Positions 1-9,587 of a DNA stretch of 64,000 nt are shown here, piece after piece. The notes beneath the pieces were generated by a model. That model was not told the origin of the DNA. It searched no databases and worked only from the letters and a program-made list of their open reading frames with translations. The stretch is from Lotus japonicus. Its lineage: Eukaryota > Streptophyta > Magnoliopsida > Fabales > Fabaceae. Numbering within the stretch: position 1 is the first letter of the stretch; the number at the start of each line of letters is the position of its first letter. The position numbers were made by a program, and so were the translations under genes. The stretch lies in assembly GCF_012489685.1 (NCBI RefSeq), contig NC_080042.1, forward strand, positions 37,267,158-37,331,157, in the 5' to 3' direction.

Positions 1-847
1 ATTTTTGTATGGTTTTGTCTAAACCACTCTAGGTAAATATTGGATAAAATTACAATAGTTTAAGTCATTGAAAATAAAAAGGAAATTTAGGTTTATGACA
101 TGTGTGTAAATATTATTGGATCACCTAAAACTAGAATACCCTATATTTATCTTGATTGAATTACATACCTATATTCCTATGCCTAAGACAACATATCTTT
201 TTTTTGGTAAATCAGAAAGATAAATTCACTTGTCAAGAATCGATTCATGGACCTCTCCGTTCACAGTCATTATGTCCCCAGCTCCTCCATTGGCTGAATT
301 CCCGCTGGAGGGGCGCTCGAGAGGACCTCCGCAGGATCCGAATCCCTATTTTATTTTCTTTTTCTTGTTCTTGCTCCCTGTAATTACCGTGGTTTGAGAT
401 ACTCGTAATACATCTATAGTACAATTTTGCTAATAAAAAAAACATATTTAACCTTTCATTTTTTATATATTATTTTACTTTCAAAAAGATTTAAAAAATC
501 CCAATGGAAATCACATTTAGGTTCAATGACCAAAAGCTAAAATAAAAGTGATGGTTTTGTTAGGTTTAGTGATAGTCATATTTGTACTCATGAATCGTAT
601 TTGTCGTTGTATCTTGGCATCAAATGGTACCATAATTCTCTTCGGCAATACTAACAAGAAGATAAACATGAGTTCAAAATTGAAGCCAACATTTGGTACA
701 TCAATCCTCTTCCTCAAACAAACGTAAAAGATAAACAAGGGCTGAGATGTTTTCATGGATAGGATTTAACGCATTAAAGAGAGGAATAAAAACAAAAACA
801 AGAAATAATAATGCAACAATGTCAAAATATATTCATATGTTATAAGG
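1..847. other. Intergenic DNA, no gene recognised
   Basis: AT-rich sequence without a supportable gene. A GC-richer patch at about 255-340 followed by a run of A near 435-442 could be the 3' end of an old non-LTR retroelement, but no coding domain or target duplication is visible, so it is left unclassified. Confidence 0.5.
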
Positions 848-2064
848 TTATCTTCTAATCAAGTTGTTTGCAAGAAACTCTTTAAAGGAAGACGAATGAC
901 CACGATGGACAATCCGAAATGTATTGGAGTACGGAACCAAGATCACATTTGTCCTGGTTTCATTTATCCCAACTTGACAAAATTTCCACGGATAAGGGCT
1001 GTTTATGTTGTAAGCATAAATTTTATCTTTGGTGGCAAAGATTAAGCAGTCTCCATTGACAACAGTGTAGTGATTTCTTATGGGTTCCATGTACATAGAG
1101 AAGAGAGAAAAACTTTCACCAGACAGTCCTAGTTCATCCTTGGTAATATGAAGAATTTGAACCCAAGTAGCAATTACAGAAGTCGAGTCTACACAAGTCC
1201 ACACAGAGAACGAAGAGTTGATAAACCTTACGAGACATAGACACTCTCTCGAAGTCCATCTAGATCCCCATGTGTAAACCCCAAACTTCCCGTCGAAGGG
1301 TTCCTGGAGAACATCAATTGGAAGGTCCAACAGGACAGATGTATGATCATGGAGTGAGTAGGCCACTACGTATGGCAAATAGAAGCGATCAGATCCGAAG
1401 TAGCTGTATTCATAATTATCAGACATAAAATATAGCCAATTATTAACAATTGCTGGTTGACCAAGATTGACATTACGGTCGCCCAAACCCATGTTAGGGT
1501 TAATTACTTGCCAGTAGTCCCCTACAGGGTTGTACACCTTTAAGACATAATAGTGTTTGAAAATCGAAGGGCCTCGGATCATTGAAAGCAAGCGGTAGTC
1601 ATTGGCAGTCGGAGTCGAAGATGGGACGATAATTATATTGAGAGTAACTTCAACATAGTAATTAGGGCACGGTGAGGTGAGGGGAGTCCATGAACTGGTT
1701 ACAGGATTACAAATGAAATAACTGAATGGTTTTTTCCGCCTACAACGAACCACAACTAATCCATTCCACGATGAAATGATCTGGCCAGACTCTTCAATGA
1801 AATCCAAAAGTCCTTTGGAACGCCATCAGAAGGCCCGTTCTGTAATAAATGAAGTAGGTGGATCCCTGAATCAGATATTATGTGAGAGACCGGAGACGTG
1901 AAGATATGCTGATCCCCAAGTGACAGCATATGACTTGCTTGTTCTGCACAAAATTTGGGGTTCGTGGTGTAGTAAAATAGTTTCCCTACACACTTAAACC
2001 TACATACAATGAAGGCCGGTAAAAGCTTGAACACGTTGGCCAGTTCATCAACCTAGGAGGTCAT
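848..2064 (-). pseudogene. F-box protein pseudogene
   Basis: Reads right to left. The second half of an F-box domain is recognisable near the start (LPAFIVCRFKCVGKLFYY, then NPKFCAEQ), followed by a long F-box-associated region containing WNGLVVVR, FICNPVTSSW and W/Y-rich beta-propeller-like segments. Family members act as substrate receptors of SCF ubiquitin ligases and are usually about 400 residues; the two pieces together give about that length. Two lesions are visible. A TAG stop at 2053-2055 lies three codons after the ATG at 2064. A one-base frame change near 1807-1820 separates the N-terminal frame (1756-2034) from the 319-residue C-terminal frame (848-1807). No splice sites explain the frame change. 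The long intact C-terminal frame suggests recent loss, or a sequencing error. The family call is firm; the exact subfamily is not. Confidence 0.75.
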
Positions 2065-2180
2065 GCCTGGAATGAGCGGAACACAAAAGGAAGATGATTT
2101 CAACAGGAGAGGAAAATAAGAGGGATGAAGAACTATAGAAACGAGAGCAGAGTAGCAAAATGTTGATTGTCACAAGAATG

Positions 2181-2190
2181 TTTAAATAGG
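2181..2190 (-). promoter_or_regulatory. TATA-like box of the F-box pseudogene
   Basis: Reads CCTATTTAAA on the minus strand, about 117 bases upstream of the ATG at 2064, a plausible distance for a plant TATA box with a short leader. Position and sequence are the only evidence. Confidence 0.4.
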
Positions 2191-4435
2191 TGGTATGAAC
2201 CAGAAACGAATAGCAAACGAACTAGGTATAAACGCATGGGGTAGATGTTCTAGTGTGATATGATCCGCAAGATGCAACATTTATCATATGGAAATATTAC
2301 TATTACTATATAAGGAAATATAACTTTTTTTTGTTAAAATACTTTGTACTTTTTTTTATTACAAGAATAACGTTTGGCCGACACCACATAGTAGTGGTGG
2401 AAAGGGGTGGAAGAAAAGAAAGATAGGAAGAAAATAGAGAAAAAACTAAAATTTGATAAATGATTTTATTATTAAAGAAGAGATAAATAAATAGAAAATA
2501 ATGATGAAAAATAGGTGTGAGGTGTTGGTGTATCATAAATCTTAATACAAGAAAGTCTTGTTTTGACTCGTGCCTTGTTTGCTTCGTAGCTTCTTGTTTT
2601 CCCTGTGTGTCTCTTGTCACCTTGTAATTCTAATCTTGTTATTCTCTTTGTATTATGGTGGCACCCCTTGTGGCTTTCAATAATATCATTGCTTAAAAAA
2701 AAATACAAGTATTGGCTTACAAAAAATGCCAGAACTGTTTAGTTGGACGTGAACGACCATTTTCACCAAACGCATGTGTTTAGGCACTATATATCATTTA
2801 CATTTATCTTTAATTCAACTAAGGTTACTTGGGCAGGAATGCACGCATGTTGTTGTTCACACATACTAGTGTTATGGACTATCATATTAAATTCAATTAT
2901 GGTTACTTGAGCAGGATTGCATGAGAGTGTTATAATGCATGTTGTTGTTCACTCATACTAGTGTTATTTTCTCTCATATTAAATTCAATTAAGGTTACTT
3001 GAGCATGAATTTACGATAGTGTGATCACGCATTATGTTGTTCACCCATGCAGTATACTCGAGTCTACGTTGAAGAGTCAATGTGACCAAACGTATGCTCA
3101 ATGGACTATTGTAGTTCATGGGGGTTAATGTAATCTAATGGTGACTGGAGCTAGTTCAGTTAACTAAAGCGTTATTGATCGTGAACAACCATTCTATATT
3201 ATTTAGTTTCAAAGAAAATGATAATTCGTTTATACTTGTTTATGATTGCACGGGTGTGTCATAAGGTATAGAATTAGTAATTTTAATATTTTTTAGTCCA
3301 ACTGTAATGCATAGTAATAAGCATTTATGAAACCCTGGTTTGTGTGTTGTTGTCAAACCATCCAGGTTACTAGAGTCTACGCTTATAGTGAACATTTACG
3401 GTGACCTGACCTATGCTTTAGGGACTATATTAGTGCATAGTGGTAAACTGTAATCGTGATTATGGGTGAGTTATACACCTCAACAAAGCTAACTCTTTGG
3501 TCATGAAAGCAATAAACCATCGGATGCTGGTTCACTAAAGACCTTGATTAGGGTTTGGTTGGTCATGACCGATAGGAGAGACATAACTTATTAAATTGAT
3601 TTAGGGTTCATCACTAAACTGCTTAACTAAATCGTAATTATCTCCGATGTTATTTGTCTATATCAATATCATGATCATATGTGAAGACTTTGAACATTAC
3701 TATGAGCTTAGGAAAACGTGTATTTCTAATAGATTTCAGTAGCCACAATTACCTTTATCAAATTGGATTAAATATCACATCTTTGTTGAAATGTTGACTA
3801 TTCATGATACTAATGGTAATTATTACTCATAGGACACATCTCATGTTGTTGAATTATTAGTTTTTATGTCATGCAAATACAAACATTTTTCATTCCCCAA
3901 ACCGGATACCAATACATTCGATAGTTTAGTGTGGTATATTAAAGAATAACTAGGTTATGAGATTTTTCACTTACAATAATAGGCTAACTTTACAGTGATT
4001 TGTTTTCAAACTTAGCCAAAGGGGTTAAGATTAATTATGCATGTGATTAGACAAAAAATAACCTTGACCCTAAAATTTATTACCCATTAATTTATCCTTC
4101 CTGTGATTTTATCCCAAGTCGTAAACTCAACCAAGTTATTTTATCTTTTCATCCATTTATTATTACCGGAACACTGTAGCCTTGCCGCTAAGGAATCGTA
4201 GCCGTGTCGTTGCAATACCGTGGCTACGATCTCAAGCGTTAAATTTTAAATTATTATATGTAATGATATACTATAACTGCACCACCAAAAAAGTCAGTTC
4301 AAAAGTGAAACACTGCAGATGAAAAACTACAATAATGAAAACGTGCGTCATGAAAACACGTGCCGCTTGCTGTTGTGTATGTCGAAGGGTGCCGGGAAAG
4401 GTTATGTATGTCGTAGTAAGCGCGATGAAGGAGAT
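2191..4435. other. Intergenic DNA, no gene recognised
   Basis: AT-rich, with frequent stops in all frames. Apart from the imperfect repeats at about 2808-3065, nothing specific is recognised. It ends at the target-site duplication of the SIRE element. Confidence 0.5.
2808..3065. repeat. Three imperfect tandem repeats, 80-95 bp
   Basis: Three diverged copies share the core ATTCAA(C/T)TAAGGTTACTTG, then a GCAT-containing stretch, then TTGTTGTTCAC(A/T)CATACTAG. Cores start near 2812, 2891 and 2983. Spacing and content vary, so this is an old local duplication with no evident function. Confidence 0.55.
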
Positions 4436-4440
4436 GGGTG
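4436..4440. repeat. Target-site duplication of SIRE copy A, left
   Basis: GGGTG immediately precedes the LTR boundary at 4441 and is repeated exactly at 40153-40157, right after the other LTR. A perfect 5-bp duplication is what copia integrase leaves, and it proves that 4441-40152 is one insertion enlarged by nesting. Confidence 0.9.
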
Positions 4441-5550
4441 TGAAGGTATGAAAAACGGTAGAAAAGGGGGGGGGGGTTTGAATAACGTTTTCAGAATAAA
4501 ACTTCCACCTTAAAGATTTTAGCAAAACTTTCGAGAACAAATAAAGTGCTTAAGATAAGAGATAGAAAAGCACACAAGGATTTTATCCTGGTTCACTTGA
4601 TGAATCACTCAAGCTAGTCCAGTCCACCCGTTAAGGTGATTTCTTCCTTATTAGAATGAAGGCAACCCACTAATCAGGTAATTGTTACAACTGCACTTGA
4701 AACCTACAAGTGACTAACAATAAACTGACTTAGCTGACACTAAGATTCACTCTCTTAGCCTTCTCTAGGATCCGATCAACCTTGTTCTCTTAAAGGTAAA
4801 CTAAACAACTGTTTAAGAAAGATTGTTTACAAAGAGATTGCTTCTAAAATGCTTATATAGTAAACACAATGAATTCAAGATGAAAGAATGCTTAGAAAGT
4901 TTGAATATAGCTTGCGCGTGTGAGATTCTGCTGTGGCTGAGAATGTTAGGTTAGGTCGTCAGGATAGTACATCTGCTTTTGTACTTTGGATAGTGACTTG
5001 ACCTTTAACCTTGTAGACTTCTGATCAGAGGAATGCTTCGTGTTGGAACTTGTGAAGCTCGTTGATCAGAGTCAGAGGGAAGCATGGATCCTCTGACCGA
5101 TGTACCTTCTGATTCTGAACTATGAGGGAAGTGCTTGGTCTTTAGAGCCATTTTAATTCTGGACTTCAGAGTCTCCAAAATTTTCAGCTTCTGGATCTTC
5201 AGAGTCTTCTACACCATCAGAACATCTGAACCTTCAGAGTGTCTGGGTTGTCAGAACGTCTGGATCTTCAGAACTTCAAGGGAGGTGAGTCCGCATCAGA
5301 GCTTGTTTGACTTCAGATCTTCTGAAGCTTTTCTACTGTTCAGATTGAATATAGAGATTGCGAAAGTGTTGCTTGGGACACTCTTTAAGCACAGTTCTTC
5401 TGATTTGTGTGAGATAATATTAAGGTCAGAGCCTGTAAATAGCACACTCAGAAAAAACACGTTAGAGTACCACAATTGTTCATACTAAAATGTTAACTTG
5501 TAATCATCAAAACATAGAGTTGTACTACTCGATCAAAACTTGATCGTACA
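4441..5550 (-). repeat. 3' LTR of SIRE copy A
   Basis: Begins TGAAGG and ends TACA on the plus strand (TGTA...TTCA in the element's direction), 1110 bp. It matches 38969-40152 and 45438-46645. Relative to those it lacks about 110 bp after position 4928, a segment that holds the TATA box in the other copies. It is rich in short TCAGA/TCTGA motifs arranged as inverted pairs (about 5030-5340). Confidence 0.9.
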
Positions 5551-6279
5551 ATCTCCCCCTTTTTGATGATGACAAAACCAAGTATTTTGATGAACAATTC
5601 TTAAACAATAAACTGAATTCACTCAGAGTTTAGAGAAATAGAATTAGACTTATCCTGATGTGAATGGTTTATTCTGCTCATTCAGAATTCAAGACACAAC
5701 TTGATTCTGAGCTTAGCTCCCCCTGAATCTAAGACTTAATGAAAACGTTAGTAAAATCTAGATTCTGAGCTAAATAATATAAGAGTTCAGAGTGAAAGCG
5801 CATTACATAGATGAATTAAAATAATTAGAGAGCATAAGTATTCAGAGTCAACAGTAGGGTATCAGAGTCAACTAGAATCACTTCAGAAGAAGTGAAATGT
5901 ATTCCTTGTATTTGCCCAGTGACACATCTATGGTCATAAAGGTGGAACTCTTGAATTCTCCAAAAGAAAAAATAAATCACACTAACACAGCTTACACATC
6001 AAAAACTGGGTGTACTCCCCCTTTTTGTCATAAGCAAAAAGCATGGGGTGTGAAAAACTTAGTTTGAAGTACAAGGTACTCCCCCTTAGAGAAGGTCTAA
6101 GTTTCAAAAAGATGGAGAAATAAAAGATGCATGAAAGAGAGATAAGCGAATTAAAGAAGGAATTAATGTGAATGTAGAATGTTTACCACCGGCCACGGGA
6201 GTAAAGAGAAGTTTCAGTTACCAAGGACTTATCCTCGAGAAACTGTAGGAGCAATAACTTCCGGAGAGAAGATGAAGCT
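5551..6279 (-). promoter_or_regulatory. Untranslated 3' region of SIRE A with four polypurine-type motifs
   Basis: CTCCCCCT (AGGGGGAG in the element's direction) occurs next to the LTR at 5551-5563 and again near 5717, 6015 and 6079. The LTR-proximal copy is the natural plus-strand primer (polypurine tract). Multiplied polypurine tracts are known in Sireviruses. SIRE B keeps all four at matching places (46646, 46812, 47128, 47192). No sense-strand ORF is seen here. Confidence 0.7.
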
Positions 6280-6287
6280 TATATAAA
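6280..6287 (+). promoter_or_regulatory. TATA box for the antisense ORF (SIRE A)
   Basis: TATATAAA on the plus strand, about 60 bases before the ATG at 6341. SIRE B has TATAGAAA at the matching place (47389-47396). A start of transcription about 30 bases downstream would make the ATG at 6341, not the upstream one at 6293, the first usable start. Confidence 0.45.
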
Positions 6288-6340
6288 GCGATTTGGAACA
6301 AAGTAAGCTTCACAACTCGATCAATTCCAAGTATAAGAAA

Positions 6341-6733
6341 ATGGCATCATACAAGATTGCATTAGAAGAGCTCAGAAGGAAGGCCTTCGAGGAAGATATG
6401 TTCCTCAATATTAGGCACCCTGATGGTTCAAAAACCATATATGAGCTGACAAAGACACTGCTAGAAGAGGATCTTGGTCCAGAGTTGGAGAAAGATCTGA
6501 AAGAATTCCTCTACTTCGTGGAAGAGATTCAGGAGCTGTGCTATCTTGAGTTGAATCTGCTGGAGGAGAAAGAGACAGTGGAAAAGAATCTCAAGACGAT
6601 AGAGGATAGTCTGGAGAAGAATGAGCTGAGCATCAAGCTCAGCAACATAGAATATACACTGGATCGTCTGGAGAGGGAAAGAGTGGAGCAGCGCCAAGAA
6701 TGCAAAAGAATGAGGAAGGATCCTCCATTCTAG
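6341..6733 (+). CDS. Antisense ORF of SIRE A, 130-residue charged coiled-coil protein
   Basis: Lies opposite to the host element's genes, between the env-like ORF and the 3' LTR. The start at 6341 (MASYKIALEE) is chosen because SIRE B begins there and because a TATA box lies 60 bases upstream; the frame is also open back to 6293. It ends in KDPPF. The sequence is acidic and basic with regular Leu/Ile, most coiled-coil-like from about residue 55 to 125; there is no signal peptide or membrane segment. Against SIRE B (47449-47841) I count about 88 of 130 identical residues with no gap, and many third-position changes are silent, as expected for selection on protein. Function is unknown. An RNA-level or chance explanation is less likely given equal length and intact frames while env decays. 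Confidence 0.6.
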   Translation: MASYKIALEELRRKAFEEDMFLNIRHPDGSKTIYELTKTLLEEDLGPELEKDLKEFLYFVEEIQELCYLELNLLEEKETVEKNLKTIEDSLEKNELSIKLSNIEYTLDRLERERVEQRQECKRMRKDPPF

Positions 6734-6773
6734 ATAGGGAAATGTATGATGTAATGATTATGATTTATATATG

Positions 6774-6779
6774 AATAAA
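6774..6779 (+). terminator. Poly(A) signal of the antisense ORF (SIRE A)
   Basis: AATAAA 41 bases after the stop codon on the plus strand. SIRE B has AATAAA at 47885-47890, 44 bases after its stop. Confidence 0.45.
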
Positions 6780-6940
6780 GAAAAGTTTTGCAAACATATG
6801 TTATGATTAACGCAGAAAAGAATTAAACACGTAAGAAAAGGAGTAAATATAACACATAGAAGCAAATATCATGAAGTTAGGAAAATAATAAATTAAAAGT
6901 AAAATAAATTAAGGAAGAAAAACGAAAGAAATCCTAAGAA

Positions 6941-8283
6941 CTAGGGCTTGGTAGTGCGACGAAGAAGTTCTTGAAGAGCTCGATTCATGTCGATCAGGAG
7001 AGTCTCATGAGAGTTGAGACGTTGTTCCAAAATGTCAAGTATGGAAGAACTTGGCTGAGTTGAAGTAGAGGGAACATCCTGAGCAGAGTGAGGAGCTTGA
7101 GTGGATTGAGAATCAGCATGTGTGAAAGGCACTGGTGCAAGGGCTTGACATCTGAGAGCTTCAGCTTCAGCTTGTAACTTTTCAGCTTCTAACCTTGCAT
7201 TTGCAACTTTGGCAGCCTCTTGTCGTGCAATTTCTTCTGCTTGTTCTTTCTTTCTTCTTGCTTCCTCAACAGCTTCAAGTAACTCAACTCTTAGCTGTTG
7301 TTCATGCAGAGCCACTCTTCTGTTGAAACGCTGCCTAGCAGCCTCAATCCTCTGATCCCTTTCCGCGGTGAGATGACTTATCAAAAAAGGAACTTGAGCA
7401 ATTATCCAATCACTCAGACGATTCCATTCTTCAGCAACAAAGTCAGAATTCTCACTAAGGTCAGTGTGACCTTGCACATTGCGAATCATCAGTGACGCTT
7501 CATGATTAAATACACTGATGCTCTCGAGAAGGGAGTTTGGCTTGAGGTAGGTATAGGGAACGATGGAGAGATTGGTTTCAGGAGAAGTGGGGTGGTTTCT
7601 GCTATTGGCCTCAGAAGCACCTTGAGGAGAACCAACATCTAAGGTTTGGACATTTGAAGTGTGGATCTCAAGGTTTGGCTCAGAGGTTTCAACCTGAGGG
7701 TTTGGTGATCTAACCGAGGAATGGTTAGATACTGAGTTTTCTGGTTCTGGTTGAATGGGTTGAGCTGAAGGGTCTGCTGCATTCAGAGGGACGACTTGTA
7801 TAGGATGATCTGGGTCAACTAGACGTTCTGGTCTAGGGTCAGGGTATCTCCTTGGGCTAGGTACAGTGTGGTAGTACTCAGGAATGACAGACTCTTTCTC
7901 TTTCCTTATTTAGTCAAATTTGCGAAGAGATTCAGAGTTATTTGAGGGTGAGGAGTCAGCAACATTTGTGGGAAAAGATACAGAGGGACAAGGAGTTGTT
8001 GAATCTGTATCAGTTGTCTTGCGAACAAGACGTTCTGATGCTCTGGGGACAGAGTGATCAGAAGTTTGGGGTTCAGGGTCAGATTGTTCTAGGATAATTG
8101 GTTCAGGGGTTTGTGGGTTGTATTGGATGGTTATGGGTGAGGTAGGTTTCAGAGGGTCTTGGAGTCTGAAGCATGTTCCAAATAGGTGCTTCTTGTTGGG
8201 AAGGTTGGAAAAATGAAGACCTAGGTGAAGTGGGTGGAGAACTGGTTTGTTCAGCTGGTTGGGACTCTGGAATAGGAGCGAGT
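6941..8283 (-). pseudogene. Env-like ORF of SIRE A, C-terminal part
   Basis: Homologous to the C-terminal half of the env-like ORF of SIRE B (48041-49440). 6941-7489 is an open stretch with an Ala/Glu/Arg-rich coiled coil (RRKKEQAEEIAR region) and the ending LLRRTTKP. The middle is Pro/Ser/Thr/Glu-rich and contains a stop near 7909. It is cut at about 8283, where sequence switches abruptly to the start of a chromovirus gag. The remainder of the gene resumes at 21528; compared with SIRE B, about 240 bp are missing between the two halves. The role of plant env-like proteins is not established. Confidence 0.75.
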
Positions 8284-8565
8284 TGGTTTGCCTGTGCAGT
8301 CACAGCTTGGGCCATAGTGGCCATCATCTCAGCTAGTTGGTTAGCGTTCACCATGTTCTGCTAAATTAACAAACAGTTAGTGCTCATCATAAGATAGCAT
8401 CTAATATAACTATACAATATGATTAAGCAATAACTTCAAACAATTCTAAGCGAAAAATCGCTTGGCAGACAATCAATTTTTACTCTTTGCAGAGTCACAC
8501 AACCTAGCACAGAAGACCTATTCCCCAAGACTCCCAAAAGACTCGACTAAGCTCTGATACCACAA
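8284..8565 (-). mobile_element. Stub of a second G1 internal region: gag start and leader
   Basis: 8284-8354 encodes the first 22 or so residues of G1 gag ([20 protein letters not shown]), and 8355-8565 is the leader with its TGGTATCAGAGC primer site (near 8552-8563) next to an LTR end. It sits on the outer side of the left LTR, where a normal element would end. This is what remains of a tandem arrangement sharing an LTR, cut by a deletion into the SIRE env gene. The frame reads through the junction into env, giving a chance chimeric ORF at 8103-8354. Confidence 0.75.
8448..8463 (-). ncRNA. Conserved leader stem-loop (stub copy)
   Basis: AAGCGA and TCGCTT flank a four-base loop in the leader between primer site and gag. 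It recurs at 17264-17279 and 59352-59367. In the diverged G2 leader (35190-35208) the stem becomes TAGAGCGA/TCGCTCTA, a paired change, which argues for a structural RNA element in the genomic transcript. Confidence 0.45.
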
Positions 8566-9047
8566 TGTAACACCCCAATTTCGGTGGCGTCACTTTAGTA
8601 ACCAAAAGAAGTACTTAAGCGGAAAAACGTGAATTATTTTTTTTCGACAATATAACTAAAGACAGAAAGCAATAAACTTCCCAACAAAAGATAAAAGAAA
8701 CTACTATACAACTATATATACATGCCTCGCTAAATACAACCACGTCACGAGTAACCTCCAGTGACGGGTGACAGAAAGAGAGTAACGCCCGAAGGCAATA
8801 TGTACAGTCCAAGGTAAAAAATACTGTGTCCGCAACACTAAACCTCAAAATCTGAGAACAAGTTGGCCCAGCGGCCTAAGAAAAGACCCCCTAAATCCAA
8901 CCAACTCTCTGTGATCTCCATAGGAAACCACACAAAAAGCTACCGGTAGGAAACTACCCTGTCCCCAAAACTGAAGCATGACGGTCAGAGCATCGACACT
9001 ACTCCTACACTAATCCCTACCCGAGGAGCCCACACTAGCACTCGATC

Positions 9048-9587
9048 CTACATGCTAGCGCGGTCGTCATCCGAATCTACATCCAGGACGACTAAGTCGA
9101 CATACTCAACACTGCCCTCTCTGTCCACCCTAATGCGCTCCTGCACTGGCCTCTCGGGCTCGGGGCCCGGAACGAGATCCGCGACGACAGCAGCAGTAGT
9201 AGACGGACTAGACTCCGTCGAAGCCCCACCTACTGGCACCTCCTCAGAGGGGTCCTCATCATCCGAAGGGGATGGTGGCGGTGGAGGTCCTCCCAAGCCG
9301 GGTCCACAGTGTACACCTGGAGGCAGGTTGAAGCTCACTATGTGCCTCCTCATCACCCCCTCCGTCAAGCGTCCGAATCGGTCGACACGGTCCTCCATGA
9401 CCCGACCAGTGTAGGTCGCACGGTGGCCCTCGGGATCGACCACCCATGCACCTGGGTCGTCTTGATCAAGCATCTCGTACCTGGTCCTCCCCGAGGGGCT
9501 GACCATGGTAAACCAATCCCCCATACTCATCTGACAAATGGCGTAGTCCGCCCAAACACACACAGCAGACGCGAGGGTCAACTCCAA
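9048..9587 (-). CDS. LTR-encoded ORF, 179 residues (G1 copy 1, 3' LTR)
   Basis: Same strand as gag-pol but entirely inside the LTR. Residues about 20-100 form a conserved block (DWFTMVSPSG, GHRATYTGRVMEDR, GRLTEGVMRR, SFNLPPGV); the remainder is a Pro-rich then acidic tail (PPPPPSPSDDEDPSEE, VDSDDDRAS). No known domain is recognised. The start at 9587 is the first Met; an internal Met at residue 20 aligns with a Met in G2. G2 LTRs carry a related ORF with about 47 of 80 identical residues and many silent codon changes, including switches among six-fold Arg and Ser codons. This points to selection on a protein. It could be made from a spliced or subgenomic RNA, since it lies about 2.4 kb after the TATA box. 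Confidence 0.55.
   Translation of the reverse strand: MELTLASAVCVWADYAICQMSMGDWFTMVSPSGRTRYEMLDQDDPGAWVVDPEGHRATYTGRVMEDRVDRFGRLTEGVMRRHIVSFNLPPGVHCGPGLGGPPPPPSPSDDEDPSEEVPVGGASTESSPSTTAAVVADLVPGPEPERPVQERIRVDREGSVEYVDLVVLDVDSDDDRASM

Noticed and set aside
255..445. GC-rich patch and A-run as a LINE or SINE 3' end
   Set aside because: No target duplication, no internal promoter boxes and no coding remnants seen, so the call is unsupported.
1756..1830. An intron joining the two F-box frames
   Set aside because: The frames overlap and no donor/acceptor pair fits; a stop also lies upstream, so decay is simpler.
4319..4513. A short plus-strand ORF spanning the SIRE A left boundary
   Set aside because: It runs into the LTR; the pre-insertion frame would be only about 48 codons with no recognisable features.
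8103..8354. An 83-residue minus-strand ORF starting [11 protein letters not shown]
   Set aside because: It is a chance fusion of a gag start to SIRE env at a deletion junction, not a gene.
9052..9414. Plus-strand ORFs opposite the LTR-encoded ORF (also 17868, 51222, 60023)
   Set aside because: Ser/Thr/Gly-rich shadows of the minus-strand frame; G2 conservation follows the minus-strand frame.
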